Source of the DNA: Neisseriaceae bacterium JH1-16
GTDB lineage: Bacteria > Pseudomonadota > Gammaproteobacteria > Burkholderiales > Chromobacteriaceae
Direction: 5' to 3'
Assembly: GCA_025989215.1 (NCBI GenBank)
Contig: JAPDNP010000001.1
Location: 744,001-808,000 of the forward strand
DNA length: 64,000 bases
Of the stretch, positions 37,697 to 48,807 are shown in pieces. Each line of letters opens with the position of its first letter. Positions within the stretch are counted from its first letter, which is position 1. Both the position numbers and the translations under genes were made by a program. Under the pieces are notes generated by a model that did not search any database, was not told the origin of the DNA, and saw nothing but the letters and a program-made list of their open reading frames with translations.

Positions 37697-38161
37697 TTAC
37701 ACCGGCACCTTGCACGGCTCAATTGCCGTAATCATTCCATACTGGTCATGATGCACCACAACTATACGACTGGCTTGCCCGGTCGCAACCGCACTTGTAG
37801 ACACAGAGAAGTCGCCGGCCTGTTCGGCCAAGGGCAGGCTCGGTATCGCCTTGCGCCGTTCACGTCCGCGAAACCGGTAGTAATTGACGCACGCCCAGAG
37901 CAGCAGCATGCCGCTGATCACCGCCACGACCAACGCGTAAATCAGTAACAGCTCCAGCAGGCCGTACCAGCCCTCGCGCAGCACCATTTCATCGTAGAAG
38001 AACTCAACGCCGAACAGCCAGCCGATCAGGCTGATCAGCGGCATCCACAAATACATCCAAAACAACCAGAGCAACGAGGTCAGAGACATCGAGATGAGCC
38101 GCTGCGCCCAGGTCAGATTGTGCTCGGCGTGAATAATCAGATCGTCTTGAATAGCGTTCAT
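37697..38161 (-). CDS. pgaD: PNAG biosynthesis protein PgaD
   Basis: The 154-residue inner-membrane protein has two hydrophobic helices (SLTSLLWLFWMYLWMPLISLIGWLF and LLELLLIYALVVAVISGMLLLWACVNY), then a cytoplasmic tail with YRFRGRERRK. PgaD partners PgaC and helps sense c-di-GMP in E. coli. Its ATG overlaps the pgaC stop (ATGA). It is the last gene of pgaABCD. Confidence 0.9.
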   Translation of the reverse strand: MNAIQDDLIIHAEHNLTWAQRLISMSLTSLLWLFWMYLWMPLISLIGWLFGVEFFYDEMVLREGWYGLLELLLIYALVVAVISGMLLLWACVNYYRFRGRERRKAIPSLPLAEQAGDFSVSTSAVATGQASRIVVVHHDQYGMITAIEPCKVPV

Positions 38162-39450
38162 GCCCTGATTCCCCGATCCGGGCTGACCCAGCGAGCCCGC
38201 TTGCCGCGACGATGCGCGATCGCCTGCGGCAGGGCGACCGTGGTCGTGCCGATATTGATCAGCCAGTACACCAAGGGGTACCAGATCATCCAGAAATAAT
38301 TACGCCCCAGCCCGCGGTCGTAATGCCCATCCAGCCATTTGCTGAGACTGAACTGGATCAGGCAGGTGGTACCCAGAACAATGCCGTGCCAACCGGGCAA
38401 GAGGGGCGAGGCGATGCGCGGCCACAGATCCCAGGGCACGAACAGGCCGATCAGCCATACTACAATCAATGCCGCCATCAGGTAGGCCCAGGCCACGCTG
38501 AGGAAATACTCGGCGTACACCGGCCACATACGCCGGCTCTTCCAGTGCAACACAATACCGATGTTGCGCAACAGCACCTGCGAGCCCCCTTTGGCCCAAC
38601 GCAGCCGCTGCTTCCACAGCCCCTTTAGCGTCTCCGGCATCAGGATCCATACCAAAGCCCTGGGCTCGAAACGGACATCCCAGTGCTTGAGCTGCATCTT
38701 CCAGCTGATGTCGATGTCCTCGGTCAGCATATCGTCGCTCCAGTAGCCGACCTGGTGCAGCGCCGTCTTGCGGAACGCGGCGATCACCCCCGACACGGTG
38801 AACAAGCGGCCATACGTGCGCTGCGCCCGCTTGATCAGGCCGATGATCGAGGTGAACTCACCGACCTGCAGCCGTCCGAGCAGCGTGGTACGGTTGCGTA
38901 CCCGGGGGTTGCCGGTAATCGCGCCGACCCGAGGACTGCCGACGAAATGGCGCATCAGCCACTTGGCCGAATGCGGATCGAGCAGGGCATCGCCGTCGAT
39001 ACAGAGCAGATGCTCATGGCGCGCCAGCAGGCAGCCGGTGCTCAGCGCCACCGCCTTGCCCTGGTTGCTGGCCAGGTGCACCACGCGCAGCCTCCCATGG
39101 ATGCCCGCCAACTCATCGAGGATGGCGCCGGTGTGATCCTTGCTGCCGTCGTTCACCGCAACCACTTCAAACTCGGGATAGTCGAGCGCCAGCGCGAAGT
39201 GGATCGTTTCGTAGAGGTTCTCTTCCTCGTTGTAACATGGCACGACCACGCTCACCGGTGGGTAATCGAGCTCGGGCGGCTGTTCGACCGGCGGGTCCTT
39301 GCGCTCGTAGTGAAAATAGTAATGCAGCGCACCGACCATCCACAGATAGGCCATGAAAAGAGGGTAGTAGAAGGCGTACGCCAGCAGCAGAGCCCAAGAC
39401 AACTTGAGCAACTGACCGTCCAGGCTGCCAATGATGGTGTGCATGGCCAT
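38158..39450 (-). CDS. pgaC: Poly-beta-1,6-N-acetylglucosamine synthase
   Basis: This 430-residue membrane glycosyltransferase (GT2) polymerises UDP-GlcNAc into PNAG. Motifs are VVVPCYNEEENLYETI, VNDGSKDHT, CIDGDALLDPHS, TEDIDISWKMQL and KQRLRWAKGGSQ (QxxRW). Membrane helices lie at the N-terminus (LSWALLLAYAFYYPLFMAYLW) and toward the C-terminus. The ATG at 39450 overlaps the pgaB TGA by one base; the codon before it is a TTG. Confidence 0.96.
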   Translation of the reverse strand: MAMHTIIGSLDGQLLKLSWALLLAYAFYYPLFMAYLWMVGALHYYFHYERKDPPVEQPPELDYPPVSVVVPCYNEEENLYETIHFALALDYPEFEVVAVNDGSKDHTGAILDELAGIHGRLRVVHLASNQGKAVALSTGCLLARHEHLLCIDGDALLDPHSAKWLMRHFVGSPRVGAITGNPRVRNRTTLLGRLQVGEFTSIIGLIKRAQRTYGRLFTVSGVIAAFRKTALHQVGYWSDDMLTEDIDISWKMQLKHWDVRFEPRALVWILMPETLKGLWKQRLRWAKGGSQVLLRNIGIVLHWKSRRMWPVYAEYFLSVAWAYLMAALIVVWLIGLFVPWDLWPRIASPLLPGWHGIVLGTTCLIQFSLSKWLDGHYDRGLGRNYFWMIWYPLVYWLINIGTTTVALPQAIAHRRGKRARWVSPDRGIRA

Positions 39451-41369
39451 CAACGCTCCGGTTCGCTTTTCATCGAGAACACGCGCTTAAAGCGCGCCAA
39501 ACTCGGGTTGTCCTGGAAGGGATCATCGGGATTGTAGGCGATGTGCCGCGCTCCCCAGGTGTGCAGGTCTACGACATGTCGGGCCAGCGCCTCGGTCGGG
39601 ACCGATGTGTTGCCGCGCCCGTCCAGGCTTGGCAATTCGAACACGGTTTTCTCCAACGCACCCGGCCGGCTCGCCACAGCCTGAAACAAGGCCAGCATGC
39701 CGTCTTCACCACCGGCGCTGCGCGGCACCGTCGTCATCACAGTGTAATCATAGTTGCTCAACGACTTGTCGAATGACTGGCCCAACCAGAGTTGCGACTC
39801 GGGGTGCAGGACGACGTTAGGACTCAGCGTTCTCGCAACATGCAGCGTGGACTGATAGCGGCGTACCAGCTTCGCCAGCTCCAGGCTGAAGTCATTGAGC
39901 TGCTCCGTCTTGCCCTCGCTCCAACGGGCGAGGGTCTTCGGATTTTGACGGATCTGCTCGAGAGAGCCCGGCAGCCCCCGTTCTCGATAGGCACGCAAGG
40001 CATCCGGGCCGGCATCCTCCTGGTCGTTCAGCTGGCCGTCATCCTGCATTAGCAGGCCGGTAAAGCGCGATGAACGACTGAGATCCTCGTAAATGTCCTG
40101 GATCACCGCGCGCGCCGCCGGGGAGTACGGCGACAAGCGGCTGCTGGCCCCAGAGACGAGCTGATCGTTGCCCGGCAGCTTGAAGGCCAGCAGCGGCAAC
40201 CAAGCGTAGACCTCGACCTCGGTGCGGGTCTGCAACTGCCAGGCGACACGGTTGAACAGGTCGGCACGCATCGGCATGTGCCGGTTGGGAAAATACAGTG
40301 CTTGGGCCGTGCCGCTGTTGGTGGGGTCGGAGTAGGCCTGCAGGTAAACGACGCTCGCGCCCATCGCCAGCACCCTATCGAGCACCCGGCCGAGGTTGTT
40401 GTTGAACACGGTGGGATCGGGGTCGTAGATGCTGTCGATGCTAACCCTCATCGCCCGGCTCGGGCGTAGCGGCTGCCCGTCCGGCGCCGCTTCCTGCGAC
40501 TTGAACTCATAGGCCAGGTCCTTCAGCGTCATGCTGGCATCGATCAGTAACCGGCGCATAGTGGTCAACGGCGTACTGTGCAGATTGGTGCCGTCGTCGA
40601 GCGTCAGCGTGATCGGCATGCCCAGCGAGCTGGCAATGTCGGTCAACTCCTGGGTGTAGCTGCCGTACGGCCATACCATCACCCGCGGCACCTTGCTGGT
40701 TTCGCGCCGGATCAGTTCCGAATTGCGGACCAAATCGGCACGCACACGAGCCAGCATCTGGTCGCGGCTTTCATACTTCCCGGTCTTCGAGTCGTAGTGC
40801 TGGGTACTGGCGGCCGGCTCTTCGTTGCCCTGCGGGTTGGCGATCTGACCGTAATGCAGGTCGTAGCTATGGTTGGCGATCTCCACCAGGCCGCTGGCCT
40901 GCATCTCACGGATCTGCGGCCAGCTCAGGAAGTTAGCGCGCGGCACCTTCTTGCCGCCATAGTTCACCTGGACGCCCGGCGGCACATCGAGCCAGCTGCC
41001 GACCAGCGCGATCACCGCCGGCGCCTTGAACAGCTTCAGGATCGGGAACACGTGCGTGTAGGCGCTCTCGTAGCCGTCGTCGAAAGTCAGCAGCACCGCT
41101 TTCTGCGGCAACGGGCGCGTGCCGGCCCGATCGGCCAACACATCGTCGACGCTGACAAACCGATAACCGCGCCCGCGCATCCACTCCAGCTGCCTGACTA
41201 GGCCCTCCACATCAATGCTGTACGGATCATCGGGCTGGGCGTTCTGCTCCACCTCGTGGTAGCACAGGACAATCAGCCTTGAGTCATCGGCCGCGAGTGC
41301 GGGTTGAGCGAGCGTGGCCGTGATCAGAAGCAGCAGGCCGATCAGCGTGTTGAGCAGGTGACGTGTCAT
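39450..41369 (-). CDS. pgaB: PNAG N-deacetylase PgaB
   Basis: The 639-residue periplasmic protein (signal LNTLIGLLLLITATLAQPALA) partly deacetylates PNAG for export. The N-terminal carbohydrate-esterase-4 domain (LCYHEVEQNAQ, LLTFDDGYESAYTHVFP, VEIANHSYDLHYG) is followed by a C-terminal glycoside-hydrolase-like domain (SRFTGLLMQDDGQLND). The signal lacks a lipobox, unlike E. coli PgaB. It starts three bases after pgaA and overlaps pgaC. Confidence 0.95.
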   Translation of the reverse strand: MTRHLLNTLIGLLLLITATLAQPALAADDSRLIVLCYHEVEQNAQPDDPYSIDVEGLVRQLEWMRGRGYRFVSVDDVLADRAGTRPLPQKAVLLTFDDGYESAYTHVFPILKLFKAPAVIALVGSWLDVPPGVQVNYGGKKVPRANFLSWPQIREMQASGLVEIANHSYDLHYGQIANPQGNEEPAASTQHYDSKTGKYESRDQMLARVRADLVRNSELIRRETSKVPRVMVWPYGSYTQELTDIASSLGMPITLTLDDGTNLHSTPLTTMRRLLIDASMTLKDLAYEFKSQEAAPDGQPLRPSRAMRVSIDSIYDPDPTVFNNNLGRVLDRVLAMGASVVYLQAYSDPTNSGTAQALYFPNRHMPMRADLFNRVAWQLQTRTEVEVYAWLPLLAFKLPGNDQLVSGASSRLSPYSPAARAVIQDIYEDLSRSSRFTGLLMQDDGQLNDQEDAGPDALRAYRERGLPGSLEQIRQNPKTLARWSEGKTEQLNDFSLELAKLVRRYQSTLHVARTLSPNVVLHPESQLWLGQSFDKSLSNYDYTVMTTVPRSAGGEDGMLALFQAVASRPGALEKTVFELPSLDGRGNTSVPTEALARHVVDLHTWGARHIAYNPDDPFQDNPSLARFKRVFSMKSEPER

Positions 41370-41371
41370 GA

Positions 41372-43816
41372 TCAGAGGCGCCAGTCGAGATTCATGTAGA
41401 CGCGGTTACCCGCGTCGTTGCCGCCATCGTAGGGATGGCTGTTGCGGGCAAAGCCGTAACGTAGCGAGGCGCGCGACGCCCAGGCCCATTCCTGCTCATA
41501 GTAGGCCAGCCAGGAGGTGCCGCTGCCGAAGCCCTGCTGGTAGTAGCTACCCAGGTAGAGGCCGAGGCGGTGATTCAGGGTGGTGTCGCCGTTGCGCCAG
41601 AGCAGCCAGTCCTGCAAGGCCGTCAGGCCGACCTGGTTGTCGCTTTGCGGGTTGAAGTACTGGACAGACGGAATGTCGCGGTTCTGGCTGGCTTCGGCCG
41701 ACAGAATGGTGTCGAGCCGGTAGGTCGGCCCGGCATACCAGCGTTCGGTCCAGCTGGCACTGAGCGCATTCCGGCGGTTGCCGTCGCTCATGGCTATCGT
41801 GTTGGCGGTGGCGTTGAACTGGCGGGTGTCGTCGACACGGTAAGCCAGCTCAGCCGCGGTATTGCGGCCGTGTACGTCGGTGAGCCGCCCCTTGATCGGA
41901 ATCGCGTCGGTGTCTTCCTCATGGCGCAGGCCCACGCTCAGATGGTCGTCCGGCGTCCATGCACCGGCAACGAAACCGCCGACGCGGCCGCTGCCGTCGG
42001 TAGCGGTGGTCAGCGCAGCCTCTGCGCTCAGCCGGGCCGAGCGGTATTCGACGCCGGCGCCGGCGGTGTCGCGACGGGCGTCCGGGGCGTCGTCGAAGCT
42101 GGCACGACTGTCGTAGGCGCGCGCGAAGATGCGCCAGTTGTAGTCGATCGGCGCGCTATAGAGGCGGGTTTCGACGCTCCATTCCTTGGACTGGTCCGTG
42201 CCGCGCGTGCCGCTCAGGTCCTTGCCCCAGTCGACCACCAGTTCGGGACGGTTCTGCCAGTGCCATTCCTGGTTGAGCTTTTGTGTGCTCTTGCGCTCCG
42301 GCGCGGCCGCGTTGGCCGCGGCGACCGATTTCTCGGCGGCAGCGAAATCGTGGCTGTCGATCTGGGCGCCGGCGAGGCCGATCTTGGCGTCGGTATAGTC
42401 GGGCTCGTCGACCAGAACTCGGGTGTAGATGCCGACCGCCTCGCGTGGCTGGCCGCGCAGCAGGGCCAGCGCCCCGTGATTGCTACGCAATCCGGCGTTA
42501 TGGGGGGCCTCGTCGAGCATGCTGTCGAGTTTCTGCTGCGCCAAGACGGTACGGTTGTAGTACGCCTGCAGCATCGCATCGGCCTGCATAGCCTGGCCGT
42601 AGTCCGGGTTGTAGCGGTTCTGCTTGCTCGGCACGTCGTAGCGGATCCTGGGTGTGTCGGCCTTGAGCTGTTCCATCGCCTTCTCGGCGTTGTCGGCCTG
42701 GCCGGCGTCCACGTAGGCGTTGACCAAGCCGAGCCGCCAGTCTATCGGGGCTTCCTTGGTCGGGGTGCTGGCCAGCGCATGCTGGTAGAGCTCGATGGCT
42801 CGTCCGGGTTGCTCGCTGTTGAGATAGGCATCCGCAACGGCCGCCTCGGCGTACGGGGGCAGAGTGCCGCTGGGCTGCGCCTCGTAGAGCTGGATCGCCT
42901 CGCGCGAGCGGTTGCGCTGTTGCAGCAGCACCAGCCTATCGGCCAGCGCTGTCATTTGTTGTCGTGTGGCATCGACCGGCAGCTGGCTACCGACCGCCTT
43001 GCTGTCGACCAATGCCTTGTCGATAGTTTTGTAGCGTGCCTCACCTTGCTCGGAGCGCTCTTCGGCATCCCCCCAGCGGCTCGCATAGGCGATGCGATCT
43101 AGCTCGACCTGATTGCTCAGGTCTTGATCGAGAAGTCGGCCCTGCTTCAGCGATAGGCTGGCGCTTTGCGGAGCACCGAGACGCAGCAGCAGTTCGGTGT
43201 AGCTACGCTCCAGGTCAGGGTCGTTGGGGTAGCGCTCACGGCTGGATTGCAGATAGGCCAGGCCACCGGTCAGGTCAGGCGAGTGGGTAAGCGTGTAAGC
43301 GCGGGCGCGCACTAGGACGAGTTCTTCCTTGGGTGCTGACTTGGCCGCATCGAGCACGGCCAGCGCCGCGGCGCTGTCTCCGCTATCGGACAACGCCATT
43401 GCCAAACCCGCGCTACGATCGGCAGTGGACAATTTGGCAAGTGCCTGACGGTAGAGCGTGACGGCGTAAGGGTAATCGTGCCTATCGCGTGCGATGCGCC
43501 CCAATTGCGTCAAGGCATCCGGAGAGAGCGTTGCTGGATCGACCGCGTGCGCCTTTTGCAAGGCCTCGTCCTGCCGGCCCGCCCAACCCAGCAAGGTCAA
43601 GTAATCGTCGAGCAGCGGGCCAGTCAGTGGCGCTTTCTGCTGCTCAGCCTCCAGCATATCGAGCGCAGCCTGAGGGCTACCACCGCGTGCGGCCTGAATG
43701 GCATTGCTGTAAGCACTTTGCTTCCAGAGGGGAAGGTCGGCCTGAGCAGCCTGCGTGTAGGTGCCGAGCGTGAAAAAGAATCCGACAGCAAGTCCGTAGC
43801 GTAGATGACTGGACAT
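41372..43816 (-). CDS. pgaA: PNAG outer membrane export porin PgaA
   Basis: The 814-residue protein has a signal sequence, an N-terminal TPR superhelix (about residues 30-500, for example AIQAARGGSPQAALDMLEAEQQ) and a C-terminal beta-barrel ending with the aromatic NRVYMNLDWRL. It exports PNAG across the outer membrane. It is the first gene of the pga operon. The 223 bases upstream are AT-rich and probably hold the promoter. Confidence 0.94.
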   Translation of the reverse strand: MSSHLRYGLAVGFFFTLGTYTQAAQADLPLWKQSAYSNAIQAARGGSPQAALDMLEAEQQKAPLTGPLLDDYLTLLGWAGRQDEALQKAHAVDPATLSPDALTQLGRIARDRHDYPYAVTLYRQALAKLSTADRSAGLAMALSDSGDSAAALAVLDAAKSAPKEELVLVRARAYTLTHSPDLTGGLAYLQSSRERYPNDPDLERSYTELLLRLGAPQSASLSLKQGRLLDQDLSNQVELDRIAYASRWGDAEERSEQGEARYKTIDKALVDSKAVGSQLPVDATRQQMTALADRLVLLQQRNRSREAIQLYEAQPSGTLPPYAEAAVADAYLNSEQPGRAIELYQHALASTPTKEAPIDWRLGLVNAYVDAGQADNAEKAMEQLKADTPRIRYDVPSKQNRYNPDYGQAMQADAMLQAYYNRTVLAQQKLDSMLDEAPHNAGLRSNHGALALLRGQPREAVGIYTRVLVDEPDYTDAKIGLAGAQIDSHDFAAAEKSVAAANAAAPERKSTQKLNQEWHWQNRPELVVDWGKDLSGTRGTDQSKEWSVETRLYSAPIDYNWRIFARAYDSRASFDDAPDARRDTAGAGVEYRSARLSAEAALTTATDGSGRVGGFVAGAWTPDDHLSVGLRHEEDTDAIPIKGRLTDVHGRNTAAELAYRVDDTRQFNATANTIAMSDGNRRNALSASWTERWYAGPTYRLDTILSAEASQNRDIPSVQYFNPQSDNQVGLTALQDWLLWRNGDTTLNHRLGLYLGSYYQQGFGSGTSWLAYYEQEWAWASRASLRYGFARNSHPYDGGNDAGNRVYMNLDWRL

Positions 43817-44039
43817 TGATTGGAGCGCCCCTTGTAATATCCGGCAACAGCAAATGCTAAGTTTTATTTAGTATTTATTTGGCAAGGTAATGACAACTGG
43901 TTCGCCAACAATGATGGACGGTTAAATGTCAAAAGACTACTACGTTATGTTATAGACATTCCCGCTGTACTGGAAAATGAAAAGAGGGCAGGTTGAGGTT
44001 GGCAGGAAGATCGCCGGCCAGAGCGGCCGGCGCAGAAAA

Positions 44040-44423
<384 letters not shown>

Positions 44424-44522
44424 TTAGCCGGCTACACGCCAGGTAGGCGAGGCTTAGTCAGGACGGGGTGTTTTGGGTTATCATATACAGCTTCCCTGCC
44501 ACACACCTGTCGCGAGTGACGC

Positions 44523-47500
44523 ATGTCCCAGGTACTCAAACTGAGGGGCGGTCGTGCCCTGTCCCAGTTCCGTCTCGACAAACTGCTCGAATTGGCCAAG
44601 GCCGCCGGTTTGCCCGAGCTTTCCCTACACACCGAATATTGGCACTTCGCCGAAAGCAGCGACGAACTCGATGCTGCGGCCGTCGATGCCCTGACACGTC
44701 TGTTGACGTCCGGGGGTGAAGCGCCAGCCAGCCAGGTTGCACCCAGCGGCGATGCCGAACTCTACCTGGTAGTACCACGCCTCGGCACCGTCTCGCCGTG
44801 GGCGTCGAAAGCCAGCGATATCGCCCATCGCTGCGGCCTGAACAAGATCCGTCGGATCGAGCGCGGCACCGCGTTCTGGGTAAAGTCCGCTCAGCCCTTG
44901 ACGTCCGAGGCTCGCGCAACACTGGCGAGCCTTTTGCATGATCGCATGACCGAGACCGTGCTCGACAGCTTCGATGATGCATCCCGCTTGTTCAGCCATA
45001 TCGCACCGCTGCCGCACGACAGCGTCGACGTGCTCGGCGGCGGTCGCGCCGCGCTCGAGTCGGCCAACCAGTCGCTGGGTTTGGCGCTGTCCGACGACGA
45101 GATCGACTATCTGGTCGACAGCTTCACCCGCATGGGCCGCAACCCGAGCGACGTCGAACTGATGATGTTCGCTCAGGCCAACTCCGAGCACTGCCGCCAC
45201 AAAATCTTCAACGCGCAGTTCATCATCGATGGCGAAGCGAAGGACAAGACGCTGTTCGGCATGATCCGCGACACGCACAAGGCCCACCCGGAAGGCACCC
45301 TGGTTGCCTATAAGGACAATGCCTCGGTGATCGAGGGCGGCTTCATCGACCGCTTCTACCCGGATTCGGAATCGCAGAGCTACGGCTTTAATCGCGAATC
45401 GACCCACATCGTGATGAAGGTCGAGACGCACAACCACCCGACCGCGATCGCTCCGTTCGCCGGCGCGGCCACCGGTGCCGGCGGTGAGATCCGCGACGAA
45501 GGCGCCACCGGTCGCGGCGCGCGCCCGAAGGCCGGCCTGACCGGCTTCTCGGTATCGAACCTGAACATCCCGGGCTTCACCCAGCCGTGGGAGCAATACC
45601 GCGCTGACCAGCAGGAGTACGGTCGCCCGGGCCGCATCGCCTCGCCACTGCAGATCATGATCGAAGGCCCGATCGGCGGCGCCGCATTCAACAATGAATT
45701 CGGCCGCCCGAACCTGAACGGCTACTTCCGTACTTTCGAACAGGAAGTCGACGGCGAGATGCGCGGCTATCACAAGCCGATCATGCTGGCTGGCGGCGTG
45801 GGTAACATCCAGCAGCAGCAGATCGAAAAGCACGTGATTCCGGAAGGTGCGCTGCTGATCCAGCTGGGTGGTCCGGGCCTGTTGATCGGTCTGGGTGGCG
45901 GCGCCGCGTCCAGCATGGACACCGGCTCCAACAGCGAAAACCTGGACTTCGATTCGGTGCAGCGCGGCAACCCGGAAATCGAACGCCGGGCACAGGAAGT
46001 GATCGACCGCTGCTGGCAGCTGGGTGACAAGAACCCGATCGTGTCGATTCACGACGTCGGCGCGGGCGGCCTGTCGAACGCACTGCCGGAGCTGGTGAAC
46101 GACTCCGGCCGTGGCGCGATCTTCGAGCTGCGCAAGGTGCCGCTTGAAGAACACGGCATGAGCCCGATGCAGATCTGGTGCAACGAAGCCCAGGAACGCT
46201 ATGTGCTGGCGATCCTGCCGGACGCGCTGGAACGCTTCACTGCGCTGTGCGAGCGCGAGTGCTGCCCGTTTGCCGTGATCGGTACCGCCACCGACGATGG
46301 CCACCTGCAGGTGCGCGACGACGTGTTCGGCGCGAATCCGGTGGACATGTCGCTCGACGTGCTACTCGGCAAGCCGCCGCGCATGGTGCGCGACGTGAAG
46401 TCGCAGGAACCGGAATTCCGCGTGTTCGACGCTTCGCGCTTCGATCTGCGCGACACCGCCTACCGCGTGCTGCGCCTGCCGGTCGTCGCCAGCAAGCAGT
46501 TCCTGATCACCATCGGCGACCGTACCGTCGGCGGCCTGACCTATCGCGACCAAATGGTCGGCCCGTGGCAGGTGCCGGTGGCCGATGCTGCCATCACCAC
46601 GATGGGCTTCGATAGTGTCCGTGGTGAAGCGATGGCGATGGGCGAGAAAGCCCCGACCGCCCTGTACTCGGCCGCCGCGTCGGGCCGCATGGCGGTGGGC
46701 GAGGCGCTGACCAACGTCGCCTCGGCCTTCGTCGGCCACCTCGGCCACGTCAAGCTATCGGCCAACTGGATGGCCGCTGCCGGTCACCCGGGCGAAGATG
46801 CCAAGCTGTTCCAGACCGTGGAAGCCGTCTCGCTGTTGTCGCAGGAAATCGGCGTCAGCATCCCGGTGGGCAAGGACTCGCTGTCGATGAAGACGGTCTG
46901 GCAGGACAACGACGAGCAGAAAGCCGTGACCTCGCCGCTGTCGCTGGTGGTAACGGCCTTTGCGCCGGTGGAAGACGTGCGCAAATCGGTGACCCCGGAG
47001 CTGAAATCCGACAAGGACACCGACCTGATCCTGATCGATCTGGGCTACGGTCGCTGCCGCTTGGGCGGCTCGGCGTTCGGCCAAGTGTGGAACTACCCGC
47101 ACGGCCGCGCCACCGACGTGGAAAGCCCGCAGCAGCTGGTGACCTTCTTCAACACCGTGCAGTCGTTGCTGCGCGATGACATGCTGCTGGCCTACCACGA
47201 CCGCTCCGAAGGCGGCCTGTTCGCAACGTTGGCCGAAATGATGTTCGCCGGCCACGTCGGCATCAGTATCGACCTGCAGGAGTTGGTGATCGAGCGCCAG
47301 AATGCTCAGCGCATCAACGACGACTTCGTACAGCCGAGCGCCGAGCAGGCGACGCATGGTCGCATCATGCGCGTGCTGTTCAACGAGGAATTGGGCGCCG
47401 TCCTGCAAGTGAAGAAGGCGCACACTGCCGAGGTGATCGCCCGCTTCATGAACGCCGGCATCGGCCGCGAGCTGTTCGTGCTCGGCCGTGTCAACGGCGA

Positions 47501-48491
47501 CGACCGCATGGTGGTGAAACACCGCGGCCAGGAGCTGTTCAACGAGACCCGCACCGATCTGCAGCGCGCCTGGAGCGAGACCAGCTACCAGATCCAGCGC
47601 CTGCGCGACAACCCGGCCTGCGCCGACAGCGAGTTCGCTCTGCTGTCCGATCCGAAAGCGCCGGGCCTGTCCGCCAAGCTGAGCTTCGACGTCAACGCCG
47701 ACCCGGCCGCGCCGTTCATCGCCACCGGCAAGCGTCCGCGCGTGGCGGTGCTGCGCGAGCAGGGCGTGAACGGTCAGATCGAGATGGCTGCGGCGTTCAC
47801 CCGCGCCGGCTTCGAGGCTGTCGACGTGCACATGAGCGACATCATCAGCGGTCGTCGTTCGCTGGAAGAGTTCGCCGGCTTGGCGGCCTGCGGCGGCTTC
47901 AGCTACGGCGACGTGCTGGGTGCCGGCGAGGGCTGGGCGAAGAGCATTCTGTTCAACGCCCGTGCCCGCGACCAGTTCGAAGGCTTCTTCAAGCGCAGCG
48001 ACACCTTCGCGCTGGGCGTGTGCAACGGCTGCCAGATGATGTCCAACCTGGCCGAGATCATTCCGGGTGCCGAATACTGGCCGCGCTTCCACCGCAACCA
48101 GTCCGAGCAGTTCGAGGCGCGCTTCAACATGGTGCGCGTGACCGAATCGCCGTCGATCTTCCTGAGCGACATGGTGGGCAGCGAGCTGCCGGTAGTCGTC
48201 AGCCACGGCGAAGGTCGTGCGGTGTTCGCTCCGGGTGCAATCGACAAGGTGACCACGGCGCTGTCCTATATCGACGGCAACGGTCGCGCTACCGAGACCT
48301 ACCCGCTCAATCCGAACGGTTCGCCGCAAGGCATCACCGGTGTCACCACGCCGGATGGCCGCTTCACCATCATGATGCCGCACCCGGAGCGGGTGTTCCG
48401 CGCGATGCAGAACAGCTGGCATCCGGACGACTGGCAGGATATGGGCGGTTGGTACCGCATGTTCGCCAGCGCTCGCAAGTGGGTCGGCTAA
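44523..48491 (+). CDS. purL: Phosphoribosylformylglycinamidine synthase
   Basis: This 1322-residue large-type PurL catalyses the fourth step of purine synthesis. It combines an N-terminal PurS-like domain, the synthase core ([53 protein letters not shown]) and a C-terminal glutamine amidotransferase ([12 protein letters not shown] with the nucleophile Cys, and PHPERVFR). Monocistronic, with a good terminator. Confidence 0.98.
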   Translation: MSQVLKLRGGRALSQFRLDKLLELAKAAGLPELSLHTEYWHFAESSDELDAAAVDALTRLLTSGGEAPASQVAPSGDAELYLVVPRLGTVSPWASKASDIAHRCGLNKIRRIERGTAFWVKSAQPLTSEARATLASLLHDRMTETVLDSFDDASRLFSHIAPLPHDSVDVLGGGRAALESANQSLGLALSDDEIDYLVDSFTRMGRNPSDVELMMFAQANSEHCRHKIFNAQFIIDGEAKDKTLFGMIRDTHKAHPEGTLVAYKDNASVIEGGFIDRFYPDSESQSYGFNRESTHIVMKVETHNHPTAIAPFAGAATGAGGEIRDEGATGRGARPKAGLTGFSVSNLNIPGFTQPWEQYRADQQEYGRPGRIASPLQIMIEGPIGGAAFNNEFGRPNLNGYFRTFEQEVDGEMRGYHKPIMLAGGVGNIQQQQIEKHVIPEGALLIQLGGPGLLIGLGGGAASSMDTGSNSENLDFDSVQRGNPEIERRAQEVIDRCWQLGDKNPIVSIHDVGAGGLSNALPELVNDSGRGAIFELRKVPLEEHGMSPMQIWCNEAQERYVLAILPDALERFTALCERECCPFAVIGTATDDGHLQVRDDVFGANPVDMSLDVLLGKPPRMVRDVKSQEPEFRVFDASRFDLRDTAYRVLRLPVVASKQFLITIGDRTVGGLTYRDQMVGPWQVPVADAAITTMGFDSVRGEAMAMGEKAPTALYSAAASGRMAVGEALTNVASAFVGHLGHVKLSANWMAAAGHPGEDAKLFQTVEAVSLLSQEIGVSIPVGKDSLSMKTVWQDNDEQKAVTSPLSLVVTAFAPVEDVRKSVTPELKSDKDTDLILIDLGYGRCRLGGSAFGQVWNYPHGRATDVESPQQLVTFFNTVQSLLRDDMLLAYHDRSEGGLFATLAEMMFAGHVGISIDLQELVIERQNAQRINDDFVQPSAEQATHGRIMRVLFNEELGAVLQVKKAHTAEVIARFMNAGIGRELFVLGRVNGDDRMVVKHRGQELFNETRTDLQRAWSETSYQIQRLRDNPACADSEFALLSDPKAPGLSAKLSFDVNADPAAPFIATGKRPRVAVLREQGVNGQIEMAAAFTRAGFEAVDVHMSDIISGRRSLEEFAGLAACGGFSYGDVLGAGEGWAKSILFNARARDQFEGFFKRSDTFALGVCNGCQMMSNLAEIIPGAEYWPRFHRNQSEQFEARFNMVRVTESPSIFLSDMVGSELPVVVSHGEGRAVFAPGAIDKVTTALSYIDGNGRATETYPLNPNGSPQGITGVTTPDGRFTIMMPHPERVFRAMQNSWHPDDWQDMGGWYRMFASARKWVG

Positions 48492-48515
48492 GAGTACGAC
48501 AGTAGCTGCAACGAA

Positions 48516-48546
48516 AACGGAAGCCCGAGGGCTTCCGTTTTTTTAT
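48516..48546 (+). terminator. Rho-independent terminator after purL
   Basis: The 13-base stem AAAACGGAAGCCC / GGGCTTCCGTTTT runs into further Ts, 25 bases past the purL stop. Confidence 0.92.
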
Positions 48547-48563
48547 GCCTACTCGCCACCAGC

Positions 48564-48591
48564 TTGGCCGAATCGCCGTTCGGCCAACCTT
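48564..48591. repeat. TTGGCCGAA inverted repeat, locus 4
   Basis: TTGGCCGAA and TTCGGCCAA arms with a 6-base loop, extended on one side to TTCGGCCAACCTT. It lies between the purL terminator and a symporter gene fragment. Confidence 0.65.
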
Positions 48592-48594
48592 CGC

Positions 48595-48747
48595 TCAAGC
48601 CTGTTGACTGGCGAGTGCCGGCTCACCTTTGCGACGCGTCATTCGGTCGACCAGCACCGACAGCGCCCCGTCGCCAGTGACATTGCAGGCGGTGCCGAAA
48701 CTGTCCTGCGCCATGTGCAGTGCAATGCCGGCACAACGCATACTCAT
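48595..48747 (-). pseudogene. C-terminal fragment of a DAACS-family symporter
   Basis: The 50-residue minus-strand frame reads SMRCAGIALHMAQDSFGTACNVTGDG then ALSVLVDRMTRR. The DSFGTACNVTGD stretch corresponds to the conserved D-x2-x-T-x2-NV-x-GD segment of helix 8 in dicarboxylate/amino-acid:cation symporters (GltP, TcyP). The rest of the gene is absent upstream, where unrelated sequence and argP begin. A decayed remnant is the likely reading. Confidence 0.5.
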
Positions 48748-48807
48748 GCGCTTTACTTTGAAAACAAAGCTTCAGCAAAAGCGAAAGTGTGGTGCGAAAC
48801 CTAAAGG

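Noticed and set aside
44625-48422. Long minus-strand frames opposite purL
   Set aside because: Shadow frames of a clearly functional gene; no domain content.
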